A stretch of DNA of 64,000 nt, from positions 1,126,423 through 1,190,422 of the forward strand of contig JAPTHN010000087.1 of assembly GCA_026936325.1 (NCBI GenBank), read 5' to 3'. The notes beneath the pieces were generated by a model. The model was not told the DNA's origin and searched no databases. It saw nothing but the letters and a program-made list of their open reading frames with translations. The translations under genes and the position numbers were made by a program. This DNA is from Platynereis dumerilii (lineage: Eukaryota; Annelida; Polychaeta; Phyllodocida; Nereididae). Below are positions 46,791-58,478 of this stretch, in pieces; the stretch's first letter is position 1, and the number at the start of each line of letters is the position of its first letter.

Positions 46791-48388
46791 AGAATTTCGA
46801 TCATTCTATCATAAAATTAACATATTACTGTTTCTATAATCAAAGAGGACTGAAGTGATTTGGTGGTTTACTACCAAAATACCGCTACTTAAAGAAGGCA
46901 AGGGTTGATTCTTGAAAAAACTGTTTATCAGGAAAAATATCCATCCAGAAACAATTTTCACCCATTCTTATTCTTGGAAATCAAGCCACATTGTTGCATA
47001 GGAACACCAAAACCCATACAAAACTTAAATTTTGATTAAACATGCCATAATTTGTTTTTTACCATTTTTATTACGAAATTACAGAAATCTGGCTTGCCAT
47101 TACCGTGAAAGTATCTGTTGAGTAGGGTGCTAGTCTCAAAAGACACATGATTTCCAGGGTTAATAATCCCTAGGTATCCTTTTAACCCCATATCCAGTTT
47201 TGTTACTGTAAGATTGAAACTCATGGTGTTCGGCAGTGTCAAACATAGTGTTTTGGAGGAAAAAACCACCGAAAATGACCAAAAATTTGGCTCCATTAGC
47301 AAGATATTTGGTTATTATCCTTTAAAGTCATTCAGTTAATAGTGAAAAATTCCAATTATATTGATATATGACACAAATAAATCAACTTTTTTCTCAATTT
47401 TGATTTCCTCAAAATAGTGTAATAGATAACGAAAGATAATATATTTGACATTTTCGATACTTATAAAAACCCTTTTTAGGCATCCAGGTTTACTTAGTTT
47501 GTATAACCATGGCCGTTTCTTCAATGAATCCAGTGTTAAAACGCACGAATCAGAGCAAAATTTCTGATGGGTTGGAGAGGACATGCTTTTTTTGACATCA
47601 TGCATTTTAATTTCTAAGAAAATGTATGAACATGGCCTGGATATCTTTTTAACTTGTTTTTGTCACATACTTGTAAAGGCACATGATTGAGCAAAAGATA
47701 CACAAATAGCTTGTTTTTCCTACAAAACACTTATATTTTTTTCTTTGGGTTGGAGAGGACATGCTTTTTTTGACATCACATTCAAGCCTCACGTTCTGAA
47801 AACCAATTATGGTGAGTGAAACAAATGTTTCTGTTTTACCTTGAGATATGTCTCAAGCTTCAAAATTAACACAAACAGTATACACATTCTTTGATACTTA
47901 CTCATAACAGCATATAAGGCAACTAATGGTCCATCGAAAACAAAATTTTGACATCTGCCATTTTTTACATTTTAGGACCCAAGTCATGTTGTATATAAGT
48001 TATTAAGATGAAACCTGTTGTATTTTATGCCCAAGACATGGGTCTAGACAGGCATCATTAACATGAATCACAAGTGCCTGCCTTTGCTTTTCCGTGTTGC
48101 CATAAAAATATGTGAAATTCTCCGTGAGACACAAAAAAGTGCAAGAATTGGTCATAAATCGCCTACTGCTTCAAAAGTAAGCATCGTAGCAAGGTAAAAT
48201 TTGGTACAAATATACTTCAATATAGTGCAAGACTGCCACCAAGACAAACTTCTGCATACCTGTCGTACTTTTCTCAGAGTAACTGCTTAAAGAGGAAAAA
48301 TCGGCCGAGTGAAAATACCGTAAAACTGCCCAGCTATACAAACCTTAACAACTTAATCCGCTCATTGATAAGTAAGCACTACCCTGAA
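46791..48388. other. Insertion-like non-coding block inside the LINE
   Basis: It interrupts the LINE linker region and shows no domain. A 32-base direct repeat (GGGTTGGAGAGGACATGC and TTTTTTTGACATCA) occurs at 47,569 and 47,747, 178 bases apart. I could not find its ends. Confidence 0.4.
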
Positions 48389-48608
48389 CATAGGCGTACG
48401 GCGCGCGCAATTTTTGGGGGGCGAGCGACATTTGCCCGAATTTCACGATCTAAATTTATAAACATTTCAAATTAAATTGCCTGGAAATCATTAATTTTCA
48501 GTAGTTTTTATTTAATCATCTGCCCGAATTGTTTAGCCTTTTTGCCCGAATCTGACTGTTTTGGGGGGGCGATCGCCCCCCCTGCCCCCCCCCTCCGATA
48601 CGCCTATG
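48389..48608. mobile_element. CATAGGCGTA-type MITE, 220 bp
   Basis: It starts CATAGGCGTACGG and ends with the complement of CATAGGCGTATCGG. TTTGCCCGAAT repeats and G/C runs lie inside. The flanks ACCCTGAA and CCCTGTAA fit an 8-bp duplication that has lost one base, consistent with hAT. Confidence 0.75.
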
Positions 48609-49346
48609 CCCTGTAAAATATGTTAAATTCAGAAAGTACATACATAAAAAGTCCAAATGGATTAGTGAAGGTATCCTTAAGTCAATAAAGTACAAAGATA
48701 AACTCTATGTTCAACTAAAAGCGACAGCAGTGAATGATCCACTGTTTCAAGACAAACCAATTTCAAAACATATTCTAAAATTTTAAAACGAGCAATTAAG
48801 TCTGCAAAGAATACCTACTATAAAAACTGTTTCGAAAAATATAAATTTGATATTAAAAATACCTGGTCAACAATCAACAGTCTACTTAATAAGCAAAAAG
48901 ATAAGCAAGATTTCCAACCATATTTTGATATTTGTGGAATAAATGTCAGTGATCAGACAACTGTCTGCAATGAATTTAATAAGTTTTTTACTAATATTGG
49001 CCCGCAACTAGCACAAAACATTCAGCAAGTAGGTAGTGGCTCATTCAAAGATTATTTACAAAATGCATCTGAATCCGAATTTAACTTCCAAACAGTTACT
49101 CCAGAAATTGTTATAAATGTTATCAACTCTCTCAAATCTAAGACTAGTCAAAGTTTTGATAGAATTTCAACTAAAGTACTAAAACATGTTAAAGTTGAAC
49201 TGTCAAACATTCTATCCGGCATTTTAACCAATGTGTAGCAGAAGGATCTTTTCCAGACCTACTTAAAAAAGCTAGAGTTATTCCAGTGTATAAGCAAAAA
49301 GAGAAATATCTTTTTACAAATTACAGGCCAATTTCAAAAGAAAAAT
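48609..49346 (+). pseudogene. LINE linker and start of reverse transcriptase
   Basis: Frames here read KWISEGILKSIKYKDKLYVQ, FNKFFTNIGPQLAQNIQ, SLKSKTSQSFDRISTK and end at NYRPIS, the first conserved block of a LINE reverse transcriptase. The NKFFTNIGP block is typical of CR1/Jockey-type LINEs. Several frame changes are present. The match stops right after NYRPIS, where another LINE begins shortly downstream. Confidence 0.78.
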
Positions 49347-49476
49347 GATTTGAAAATTAATTTGGGAATTTATTTAGGAATGGATGGATGAAAAGAAAGA
49401 GCATGTGGTTTCCCGTGGCAAAGGCATAATTCCTGAAAGTTGACAAAAAAATTAAACTGCTGAAGCATGTGATGAT

Positions 49477-50853
49477 GTGAATCTAATTAAGTTAGTATTA
49501 TATACTGGTGATGCTATTGACAGCATATGTGGGGTCTTACAAGGCGGGATTCTTAGCCCAAAACTATTTAACGAATTCATGTCTGATCTACCCCAGTATC
49601 TTGATAAGGCAGATGGAATAACACTGAATAATTTTACTGTAATACACATAATGTACGCAGATGATATTGTACTTGTATCAGATTCTGCGAAATGCCTGCA
49701 GAATAGCATTGATTCAGTACAGGAATTTTGCAAAAAATGGCACCTTATTGTAAATATAGGTAAAACCAAAGTGATGCAGTTTAATAACAAATCGGTTAAT
49801 TCTTTCTTCTGCAATGGTTATGAGCTAGAAAATGTAGATAACTTTAAATACTTGGGTCATATGCTTACCAATAAACATAAAATACATGGCAAAATGACTG
49901 AATACCTTTCAACACAAGCACATAAAGCACTTTTTGCCCTACACGCTGATTCTAAGCAAGTGTTGGGACAAATGGATCCAACTGTCTCTTTACAAATGTT
50001 TGATACTTATGTTTTGCCAATTCTGGAATATAATAGTGAAATATGGAGTAGTGATAAACCTGTATTGGAATTAGAAACTCTGCAACTTGGATTTCTAAAA
50101 AATATGCTAGGCGTACGAAAACAAACTCCATCCTTAGCGATTTATGGTGAAACCGGTAGATTCTCTTTGCATGTGAGACAAAAACTTAGAATGATGAATT
50201 ACTGGATACTATTGGAAGGTGCACCTGATAGTAGCCTATTGAAAAAATGTTTGCTGGCTCAGAAAGATATTTATATGAAAAGAGTGAATGAAACTAATTG
50301 GTTCGGAAGAGTAAGTCGTATATTAAGTTTTTGTAATACTGAAAATGACATTGTAAACCGTACTGATTTAAGCATGATTGGCCTTTACAGAGCAGTGAAA
50401 CTGAGGCTGTATGAAATTGAGCAGGAAAAACTTATTATCGCCATAAATGATAGTACACAGCAGCCAAAACTTAGGACCTACAAATTGTTTAAGACTGATG
50501 GTAGACTTGAACCATATCTTAAGCTGAAAAAAATGTTTACCAAAATCGCTAGATTTAGGACTAGTTCACACAGTCTACATATTGAAACTGGAAGGCATCA
50601 TAAACCAATAATTCCTGCACCAAATAGAATATGTGAAAAATGTACATTAAATGTAGTGGAGGATGAAATTCATTGCCTTGTAGTGTGCCCAGCTAATGAT
50701 TTGCTTCGTATTAACCTTTTTTCAACAGCAACAAACTTATTAAATAATTTTCTGATTTTAAATGATAATGATAAATTTACATCAATAATGAAAAACAAAG
50801 AACCCGAAATGTTAAGTTGTCTAGGAAAATTTCTCCTTGGAGCTGATGTTTGA
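49477..50853 (+). pseudogene. 5'-truncated LINE reverse transcriptase, second LINE group (458 aa)
   Basis: The frame starts inside the reverse transcriptase. GVLQGGILSPKLFNEFMSDL (residues ~19-38) is followed by IMYADDIVLVSDS with the catalytic YADD near residue 61, the thumb block CKKWHLIVNIGKTKVMQF, a C-terminal region with LGVRKQTPSLAIYGETGRFS, and a zinc-finger-like CEKCTLNVVEDEIHCLVVCP near residue 400. The fingers part of the domain is missing, as expected of 5' truncation during target-primed reverse transcription. The 458 codons are uninterrupted, so this insertion is younger than the LINE around it. The sequence group differs from the one at 48,609-49,346. Confidence 0.88.
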
Positions 50854-51423
50854 AACAAACTATATCCTACATCAACGCATGGTTTTGTGGAAGTTTGTGA
50901 ATACATGCATGTACCGACGACATACATATATATATCTTGAAATTTTGTGAATATCTCATGCCTATATCTATTGACTGCAGCCACTGTTTTTTATTATTTT
51001 CTATTTTAACTGCACAAATGTGTGTTTATTGATAGGCCTATAATGCCCTATATTACTAGAACAGGAATATGATAATTTGATAATATATACATGGTGATAC
51101 CACAGTTATTGTGTCTTTTAAACCAAATGTTTCATTATTTTAATATGTCTCTTTCGCATAAGTGTAGTTGTAAATCTGTATTTCTAAATATCCATTTTGA
51201 TATGTGTATTATAGGTTTGGGGTTTATTTTTATATAAAATCAATGTATGTAGATTATAATTACAATTAATGTTCTTAATTGCTTTATACATGTATTCTTG
51301 CTGTCATTAATTCCAGTGGCTGGAACCTGTTAATATATTATGTGATTTTGTTTTTACCAATTTTTGTGACAATTGTATCAAATATGATATTTGCTGTCAA
51401 TAAAAAATAAATAAAAATAAAAA
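50854..51423 (+). mobile_element. 3' untranslated region and A-rich tail of the truncated LINE
   Basis: AT-rich sequence without a gene ends in CAATAAAAAATAAATAAAAA at about 51,399-51,423, the tail expected at a LINE 3' end. A target duplication was not identified. Confidence 0.7.
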
Positions 51424-52130
51424 GTATTCTGGAGTTTATTAAAATGTGTGAGCTTTATGAATGTGGTTTTCATCAAACCTCCGGCTCATGTATTTTTTTT
51501 TAAGTTTTTGACTTCAGAAGTAAATATGATATATTTAGAGTCAACTGGTTAACTTATTATTTTGTTCTGGGTGTCTCCATGACAGCTAGTGTCACTGTAG
51601 GTCTGCACTGTTACGCTGAACAGCACGCAGACCTAATGTCACTGCAGGAGTGCTAGCATATTTAGGTTGTGGTTCATTTGAGATTTCAGGACAAGGCTCT
51701 CTTGTGTTTATCAGGATCAACATCTTTTCTGAATTATTCCTTTCCACGACAGATCCATCTTATTTTGTTATACGTAAAGATTATGCCAGAAAAAGTAAAG
51801 AGGATCTCTACCATGTACTTGAATTAAAAGCGTCATAGCTGTGAATTTCATCAGTCAAAATTGTGACGTGAATTATTACGACGAAGTAATAATTTTATTC
51901 ACATGCAGCTCTGTTCATGAGCAAAGGGATTTAGAGTTTATGGGTGGTTGAACATATGCTTTGGAATTTTAATTCCTTTATTACATTGAATATTGTAGAC
52001 AAAATGAGTATTTACTATACATGTCCCTTCTTCTATGCTGCGGCATTATCATATTAGTACAAATATCTAATTTCAAAAAATTCTACCTAACAGTTATTTC
52101 TGTATAAAGGAAGTATTTTGGAGATTTTTA
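51424..52130. other. Non-coding stretch with small hairpins
   Basis: TAGGTCTGCACTGTT pairs with AACAGCACGCAGACCTA at 51,597-51,634. ATTATTACGACGAAGTAATAAT forms another hairpin near 51,875. No gene is visible. Confidence 0.4.
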
Positions 52131-52460
52131 AATTTTTACAAAATCGGCCAAATAAAGGTGGCGCCACAGTATGAGGGAAAGTGGTAACCCCGATAATTTC
52201 TTATAATAGTTAGTATTAGAGCTAGTAGCTTGCATTTGTGCCACTTTGCAAAAAACAATCTATCAATCATTTTAACTGGAATTGTGATAAATGTATTACA
52301 AGTGGCTTATGGATTTTATTCAATTTTTTTACACTGTAGGGGGCGCTAGTGGGAAAACGGGCTCTTTGGGCCCATCTTTTTTTCAAATTCGGATAGAAGA
52401 CATATTGAGCTACAAATCCTGAAAATACGAAAAATATTTGAATACCCTCCATTTGCTACC
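52131..52460. repeat. Dispersed relative of the 175-bp repeat
   Basis: ACTGTAGGGGGCGCTAGTGG near 52,335 and GGTGGCGCCACAG near 52,160 match the landmark of the array at 12,880-15,590. The surrounding AT-rich layout is similar. It looks like one or two isolated, diverged units. Confidence 0.5.
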
Positions 52461-53975
52461 CAATTGAATTGGTAGCCAGCCAGAATAAGAATAAGAATAA
52501 GAATAACTGAATAAGAATGAATTTTATTTAAACTCGATTACAATAAACAATAAACATCAGCTATGAGCTGGTTTTCGAGTGGTAAAAACATAACAAACAA
52601 TATAAAATAATAACTATAAATTGATTATAAAAATTCAAAAGCATAAATTATAGAGACATCCAGAGCAATTAAAAACATGTATATATTATAAATAGACCTG
52701 ACTAGCAAGAATTATCACCTTCATGACTTGTGAAATACATAATTAGCACAAATATCACAATATTCATCAGTACACTTACAAGCTGACAATTTTGTTCTAA
52801 ACTCATGTTCCTTGGCAGAATCTTTTATATTACAAGGCATGGAGTTCCATAATTTAGCCCCAGCATAGAGCAAAGTCCTTTATTATGTGTCAGTCTGATA
52901 CTTATTGATACAGACTCTTTTACTATCCCTTAATAGATAACATGTTTCATTTTGTTTATATAAGTCATAATGGTAAGGTAAGTTCATGTCATTAAATCAT
53001 TTATACACAAATAATGCAATTTTCTTTAGTCGTCCCAATACCATTGTACTCCTACTACATTTGATTAACATGTCTTTCAAATCCAGTTAGTGATCTTTAT
53101 CATCAAGAACAAACCTAAGACTCCTTTTTTGAATACAATCAATCAGACTTGAAAGAGTTTTCAGAAAAAATGCAACACAAGTGAACAGTAATTAAATTGA
53201 GATGTGACAAGAGCATCAATTAAAGCAGTTCTTTCATTCTTTCCTTGTATTCGATTTGACATTCTTTTGACAATATTTAGGTTACGACTAGCTTTGCTAC
53301 AAATACTTTTGTATGCTTCTTAAAGGAGAACTCAGCATCAATACAAACACTCAGCAGTTTTACATCATTAACTGCCTCAACACTGTGTACCGTTTGCTCT
53401 ATGCGAAGCGACCCAGTTAAGGCTTGGGTCTGACTTCAGTCAACGCTTTAGACAGTTTAACAGATGTTTTTTGTGCCTTAAGTGAAACTACATCTTTCAT
53501 GCAAATTCAATCAAATGTTAATATAGCCAGTATGCTAGATTATATTCTCACCCATACAGTGCATATTTTTATATATCAAAATATTTTTTGTTGTCAAAGA
53601 TTACGTGATTCTAATAAGAGGGACTTTGGAAAAATTGGACTATATTGTGCATTTTTTGATAAAATTGGGTACTTATACTATGTTTGAGGCTGAAATATTC
53701 TCCAATGTGCTTCACTTTGCTGGTTTGGATATATTTGTAATGTATCCTTAAGCTTGCAATGAAAAAATTCTACTGAAACATAGTGTTTTAGTTTAGGTTT
53801 GGCTCAGAACTTACGGGTTTGGCTTTTTTGAACGCAGGTCGCAGGTGTTGTAATATGTAGAGGTTTTATGCTTATAATTTTTTGGTTTGTCGTGTCAATA
53901 GTAACTGACCTCTTTTGTTGCATCTAGCAATATTTACAAATGCGGAATAGCTAGATGCGGCCAAAATTTTCAATC

Positions 53976-54134
53976 ATGGGCAGAATGGATGGACATGAAA
54001 AGGGAAAAATCGGTGGAAATGAGGCTGAACATCAGTGCAGAGTTTGTGGACTAAAATTTTACACGAAGACAGCAAGTACAACAAAAATGTGCAAAAAACG
54101 GAATTTGTCAGTTTTTTCCTGTACCTTAAAATAA
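53976..54134 (+). pseudogene. Zinc-finger-like fragment, left inner arm
   Basis: The 52-codon frame (MGRMDGHEKGKIGG...) contains HQCRVCGLKFYTK, the CX2C half of a C2H2 finger with the usual G-X-X-F spacing. The histidine half is lacking. The inverted counterpart at 55,647-55,490 encodes GEHQCRIFHEDSKYN. A further minus-strand frame just beyond it (55,786-55,604, ending IFNHGQDGW) suggests a longer decayed gene. Origin, host or transposon, is unknown. Confidence 0.45.
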
Positions 54135-54179
54135 AATCTGCATTTTTGGTACTGTCAACCCTTTTACCCTTACCAATTA

Positions 54180-54310
54180 ACATAGTTTCCACCACATACC
54201 AAGGGGTATAGGCTAAGGTTTATCATGTAAAATTTGGAAATCATCATGATTTCCAAATTTTACATGATAAACCTTAGCCTAAACCCCTTGGTATGTGGTG
54301 GAAACTATGT
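54180..54310. repeat. 131-bp near-perfect palindrome
   Basis: Arms of 65 bases around one central base pair with a single mismatch (GGGGTATAGG against GGGGTTTAGG). The centre is GGAAATCATCATGATTTCC. Such a sequence can extrude a cruciform or fold as a long RNA hairpin. Confidence 0.9.
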
Positions 54311-55252
54311 CAATACTGTATCACTTCGTAATTGAAAAATGTATTACTATATCACCAGATACCTTAGGATCGGGTTAAGCACAATGATACATTAATCCTT
54401 GTACCTTAATGTCAGCACAAATACCACCAAATGAACAAATTTATTAATGCCAATGAGTATTAAACATTACTAATCATCATCTTCAATTAAAGGTAGTAAT
54501 TCCGCCGATTCTATGTAACATTAAACATGCATTTACAGATCATAAACTGATAGATTTAAAGTACAGTATACACTTCCAATCAACAGAAATACATGTTTTC
54601 CATAATTAAGTGAGTTTAGTTGATTGTGAAGCCTTAAACTACTTGAGGAGAGCCCTGCATTTCTTGATTAGTACACAATAACAATATTTTTTCACGGCAT
54701 GAAAACTGTTTGTGTACATTTTTGAAAGAATCATATATATAGCTTTGAATGACAGTAAAGTAAACTTGGTTGTATGGATAGGCTTAATATGACTCTTATC
54801 TTTCTGTTGGATAGCATTTTATTTAGGCGACATACAAGCTTTATAACTAACTGTGATTTTACAGCTGCACGTAATTTCACAAGTGATAAGTATTACAAAA
54901 TATAGCATGTTTATTTGGAATTACATCTGATTTCACTAGCACACGATTCTGGTCATTCACACTTGGCTGCAAGGAATCAATGCTAAACAAGCACTTGCTA
55001 CATTTGATATATCAGCTGTGTGACATTCTGTCAGGTCTAAACCAATCAGATCAACCAAAAATGCCATGTATTTTGTGGGTCAGGAACCTTAGAATCGAGT
55101 ACTAATTAAATCGCCTGTACATGGTATTATCATATTTTATCATACTTTTCAAGACATGCCTGCTGTAGTAAATATTGTCATTAGTTATCAAACAAATGTG
55201 AAAGATCATTAAAATATCACAACTGCATTAATCACCATAAATCATGTTGTGA

Positions 55253-55420
55253 TATGTGCTCTTGAGAAAATCATCCCTAGCAAGGCACAGAAGAGAGAAG
55301 CATGACCCACAAGAACATCTGTGCGAAGTGTGTGGCTCCAAGTTCTCAAGCCAGCGCCTTTTGACATTTCATTCAAGAAGGCCCATAGAAAGATTCAGTT
55401 GGAGTTTCAAGCCTAACTGA
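55253..55420 (+). pseudogene. C2H2 zinc-finger fragment
   Basis: The frame reads RKSSLARHRREKHDPQEHLC then EVCGSKFSSQRLLTFHSRR. This is the LX2HX4H end of one finger followed by a full CX2CX12H start of the next, the layout of tandem C2H2 DNA-binding proteins. A CDMC pair lies just upstream in another frame. AATCATCCCTAG at 55,269-55,280 could act as an acceptor. The frame ends after FSWSFKPN. It is either a captured host-gene exon or a remnant of a transposon-encoded finger protein. Confidence 0.6.
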
Positions 55421-56169
55421 TTTTCATTTTCTTGCCCAATTTGAAACTGAGTGAAACAACCACTAATGACAACGATACCAGCCGACACACTATACAGGAA
55501 AAAACTGACAAATTCCGTTTTTTGCACATATTTGTTATACTTGCTGTCTTCATGAAAAATTCTGCACTGATGTTCACCTGCATTTCCATGGGCTTCTCCA
55601 CTTTCATGTCCATCCATCCTGCCCATGATTGAAAATGTTGGCAGCATCTAGATATTCTGCACCATACATCATATTACAGCCGAGTAATGTGACCACATGC
55701 TCACCATTGACAGATTTTACTTGGGTCTGACACATAGTCTGACACTTTCTGTTCATTTCTTGTTGATTTTTTACCTTTTTATCCAAATACCAACAACTTG
55801 CACTGCCTTCTCGACATCTTTCTTTTACAGTTTCCTCTTCAGTTCAGCTCTCTTTCCCATTGTGGTTGGCATCTCATAATAGTCCTACATTTGTTTACTA
55901 TCCTACTGCAGCCAAATTCCAGGCAAATGCACATGGCTATATTGCCAACTTGGGTCAAGTCTAAGCACATAGCCTTACTGCCCTAGCAACAATTGAGGGT
56001 ATCAATAATTAGACTACAGACAAGTTGCTTTTCATCTTCAATTGAGTATACATATCAAAACTATATCAATTGCTCTTTACCTTTTAAATGCAATCCACAT
56101 TCACAATTCCCTCTCAAATCTCAACCAATTTTGGCAGGCATAATCAGTTGATTACTGCAGTCATTAGTA

Positions 56170-56660
56170 CAATATGTAAAACTAGAACGGGCGCTCGGAG
56201 AGCACATAGCTTCGCTGTCCATTTAAAATTGAAAATTAAATGTTATTGCCCTTATCATTCACTGGATTACCTACAATTGCATGGTAATTTCAGGAATTCT
56301 GGTCAGATTTTCATCAAATAAACATTGAAATGTTCCTAATTTAGTGATTTGGTACCTAATACGGACGTTTAATGGGCTGTTTTTGCTGAGAAATGTAGAA
56401 ATACACACCCTCTAGGCTGCTAGTGCTGCTGCCAAAAATGATATTGCATGCAGCACTGTAGAGGCATTTTTCAGATTTCTTTAACTGTGAGCCCCAAAAA
56501 GCTCCAATTGTCTCCAAAATTGTGCAGTACATATGAAGACATCATGCCAAAGGAAATCTAAATCCATTTAGTAGTTTTTGCAGGAGGCAACTCACATACA
56601 CACTAACGCACATGCTGAAGTGCCAGGGACCAAAATAGCTTCTGAGCGAAGCTAATTATA
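56170..56660. repeat. Possible MITE with AGCTTCGCT ends
   Basis: AGAACGGGCGCTCGGAGAGC followed by ATAGCTTCGCTG at the left and ATAGCTTCTGAGCGAAGCTA at the right bracket about 480 AT-rich bases. The ends are only partly inverted, so this is tentative. Confidence 0.35.
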
Positions 56661-56871
56661 TGTACATGCATTGCATAGACTAGGTTTACCTTGTAGGCTT
56701 CATACAAACTTTTATCATTGCAGGTCCTTTCCGCTATCCAAAGCCAAAGCCTTTACAGAACCTTCCTTAACCCTCTCCTTCTTCTCATAAAATCATTTCA
56801 AAATCGCAAGTTTCCTTCCTCTTTATTTATCCTTTTCTGCGCTTTCAATGGGTTTTACTAGTTTGTACATA

Positions 56872-57800
56872 GGGGAGAGGCAGGTTAGTTGATACGCAAG
56901 GTTAGTTGATACGCCCCACCTCCTGGTCATAGAAATGATCATTTGAGAAAGTGTTGGCATTTGTAAGAAGCAGAATAAAAAAACACATATTCTCATCTTG
57001 GTCAATGTAGAATCAGAATCAAGATTTAGGAGAAAAGTCAAAAAATTCAAAAATCACTGTTCCGAGTAAATTTGTGCTGAAATCTTGCATTTTTTTTCTT
57101 TCGCTATAGTGAAGGACGATTCAAAGTAACTTAGTATATGGTTAAGGTGTGTGAAAAGGCTTATTTATTAACCATCAAAGAGGACCTAGGTTAACCTGTG
57201 GTCCAGAGACCTGCCGTTTTCTGACATAATCGAGTGGATGGGTTTGTTGATACAGCAGATTGGTTAGGTTATGTTGGCTGGCCTGGTCAAAATAACAACC
57301 CTGACCTATTAGTACAATCATAATGCTAGATGTTACTCAGTAGTTTACATAAAAAAGCTCTATAGATGAATCTTAGGTGAAATAATCATGAGACCTCCCC
57401 CTCCCAACAGGTCGACCATCAGATCCGACTCACAATGGCTGCAGATATGCATCCATGGGAACAGAAAGCAGATCAGTGAAGGCGTATGGTTTTATAGTAT
57501 CCTACCAAGGCGGAATTATGTGACATTTTCTTTGCATTGTCCATCAGAGTTTGGTGTATCAACTATCCTGGCTGGGTGTATCAACTAACCTTACCAGTTG
57601 GGTTAGTTGATACGTTTGACATGACCTACTTTGACGCCATATGGGGTAAAAACTATCCAACAGAGAAAGTCAAGTTTCTCCATATATTTGAACAATGTAT
57701 TTCCCCATGCCACATGGCTACTGGTCATTCGAATATCATTGTCTGTTTAGCTTGGAGGCGAGTTTTTCTGAAAAACGTCTCAACTAACCTGCCTTTCCCC
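56872..57800. mobile_element. 929-bp TA-flanked inverted-repeat element (GTTAGTTGATACG type)
   Basis: The ends are GGGGAGAGGCAGGTTAGTTG and the complement of GGGGAAAGGCAGGTTAGTTG, flanked by TA at 56,870 and 57,801. GGTTAGTTGATACG occurs twice at the left, twice inverted and once direct near 57,550-57,615, and once inverted at the right. It has the same length and motif layout as 42,796-43,724 but a different sequence. No transposase frame is visible. Confidence 0.85.
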
Positions 57801-58478
57801 TATTACTGAATGCAAAAAAAGAGGTCAGTTACTATTGACACGACAAACCAAAAATTATAAGTATGAAACCCATACAAATTTACAACACCTGCGTTCAAAA
57901 AAGCCAAACCCGTAAGTTCTAAGCCAAACCTAAACTAAAACACTATGTTTCAGTAGAATTTTTTCATTGCAAGCTTAAGGATACATTACAAATATATCCA
58001 TACCAGCATAGTGAAGCACATTGGAGAATATTTCAGCCTCAAACATAGTATAAGTACCCAATTTTATCAAAAAATGCACAAAATAGTCCAGTTGTTCCAA
58101 AGTCCCTCTTATTAGAATCACGTAATCTTTGACAACAAAAAATATTTTGATATATAAAAATATGCACTGTATAGGTGAGAATATAATCTAGCATACTGGC
58201 TATATTAACATTTGATTGAATTTGCATGAAAGATGTAGTTTCACTTAAGGCACAAAAAACATCTGTTAAACTGTCTAAAGCGTTGACTGAAGCCAAACCC
58301 AAGCCTTAACTGGGTCGCTTCGCATAGAGCAAACGGTACACAGTGTCAAGAATGAGATCATTAACAGTGATTGTTCTTGTTTCACAATTTTGAGGTTTCT
58401 ATCAAGTAGCATGAATTGAAACTTACCGGGATTTGCTCTCATCATGTTTTGTGAAAACCTTTTAATAAAAAGTTCAGC

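Larger units (their letters stand above)
53381..58346. mobile_element. 4.97-kb element with ~540-bp inverted arms (CACTGTG ends)
   Basis: The arms 53,381-53,923 and 57,810-58,346 are inverted copies at roughly 95% identity by eye, beginning CACTGTGTACCGTTTGCTCT. The flanks TCAA (53,377-53,380 and 58,347-58,350) look like a 4-bp target duplication, and the LINE reads through if one is removed. Similarity of the arms continues inward at 53,941-54,130 and 55,655-55,490, so the right arm was later split by other sequence. Inside are C2H2-like fragments, a 131-bp palindrome and a 929-bp TA-flanked element. No transposase is recognised. Mirror-image 87-codon frames in the arms are by-products. Confidence 0.85.

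Noticed and set aside
53424-58302. Two 87-codon frames as a gene pair
   Set aside because: They are mirror images within the inverted arms of one element and carry no domain.
53381-58346. RAG/Transib relative because of CACTGTG ends
   Set aside because: The apparent target duplication is 4 bp and not 5 bp, there is no spaced nonamer that I can identify, and no RAG1- or Transib-like frame. The heptamer match alone is weak.
53381-58346. Polinton because of long inverted arms
   Set aside because: Length is under 5 kb, the ends do not start AG, and no Polinton gene is recognised.
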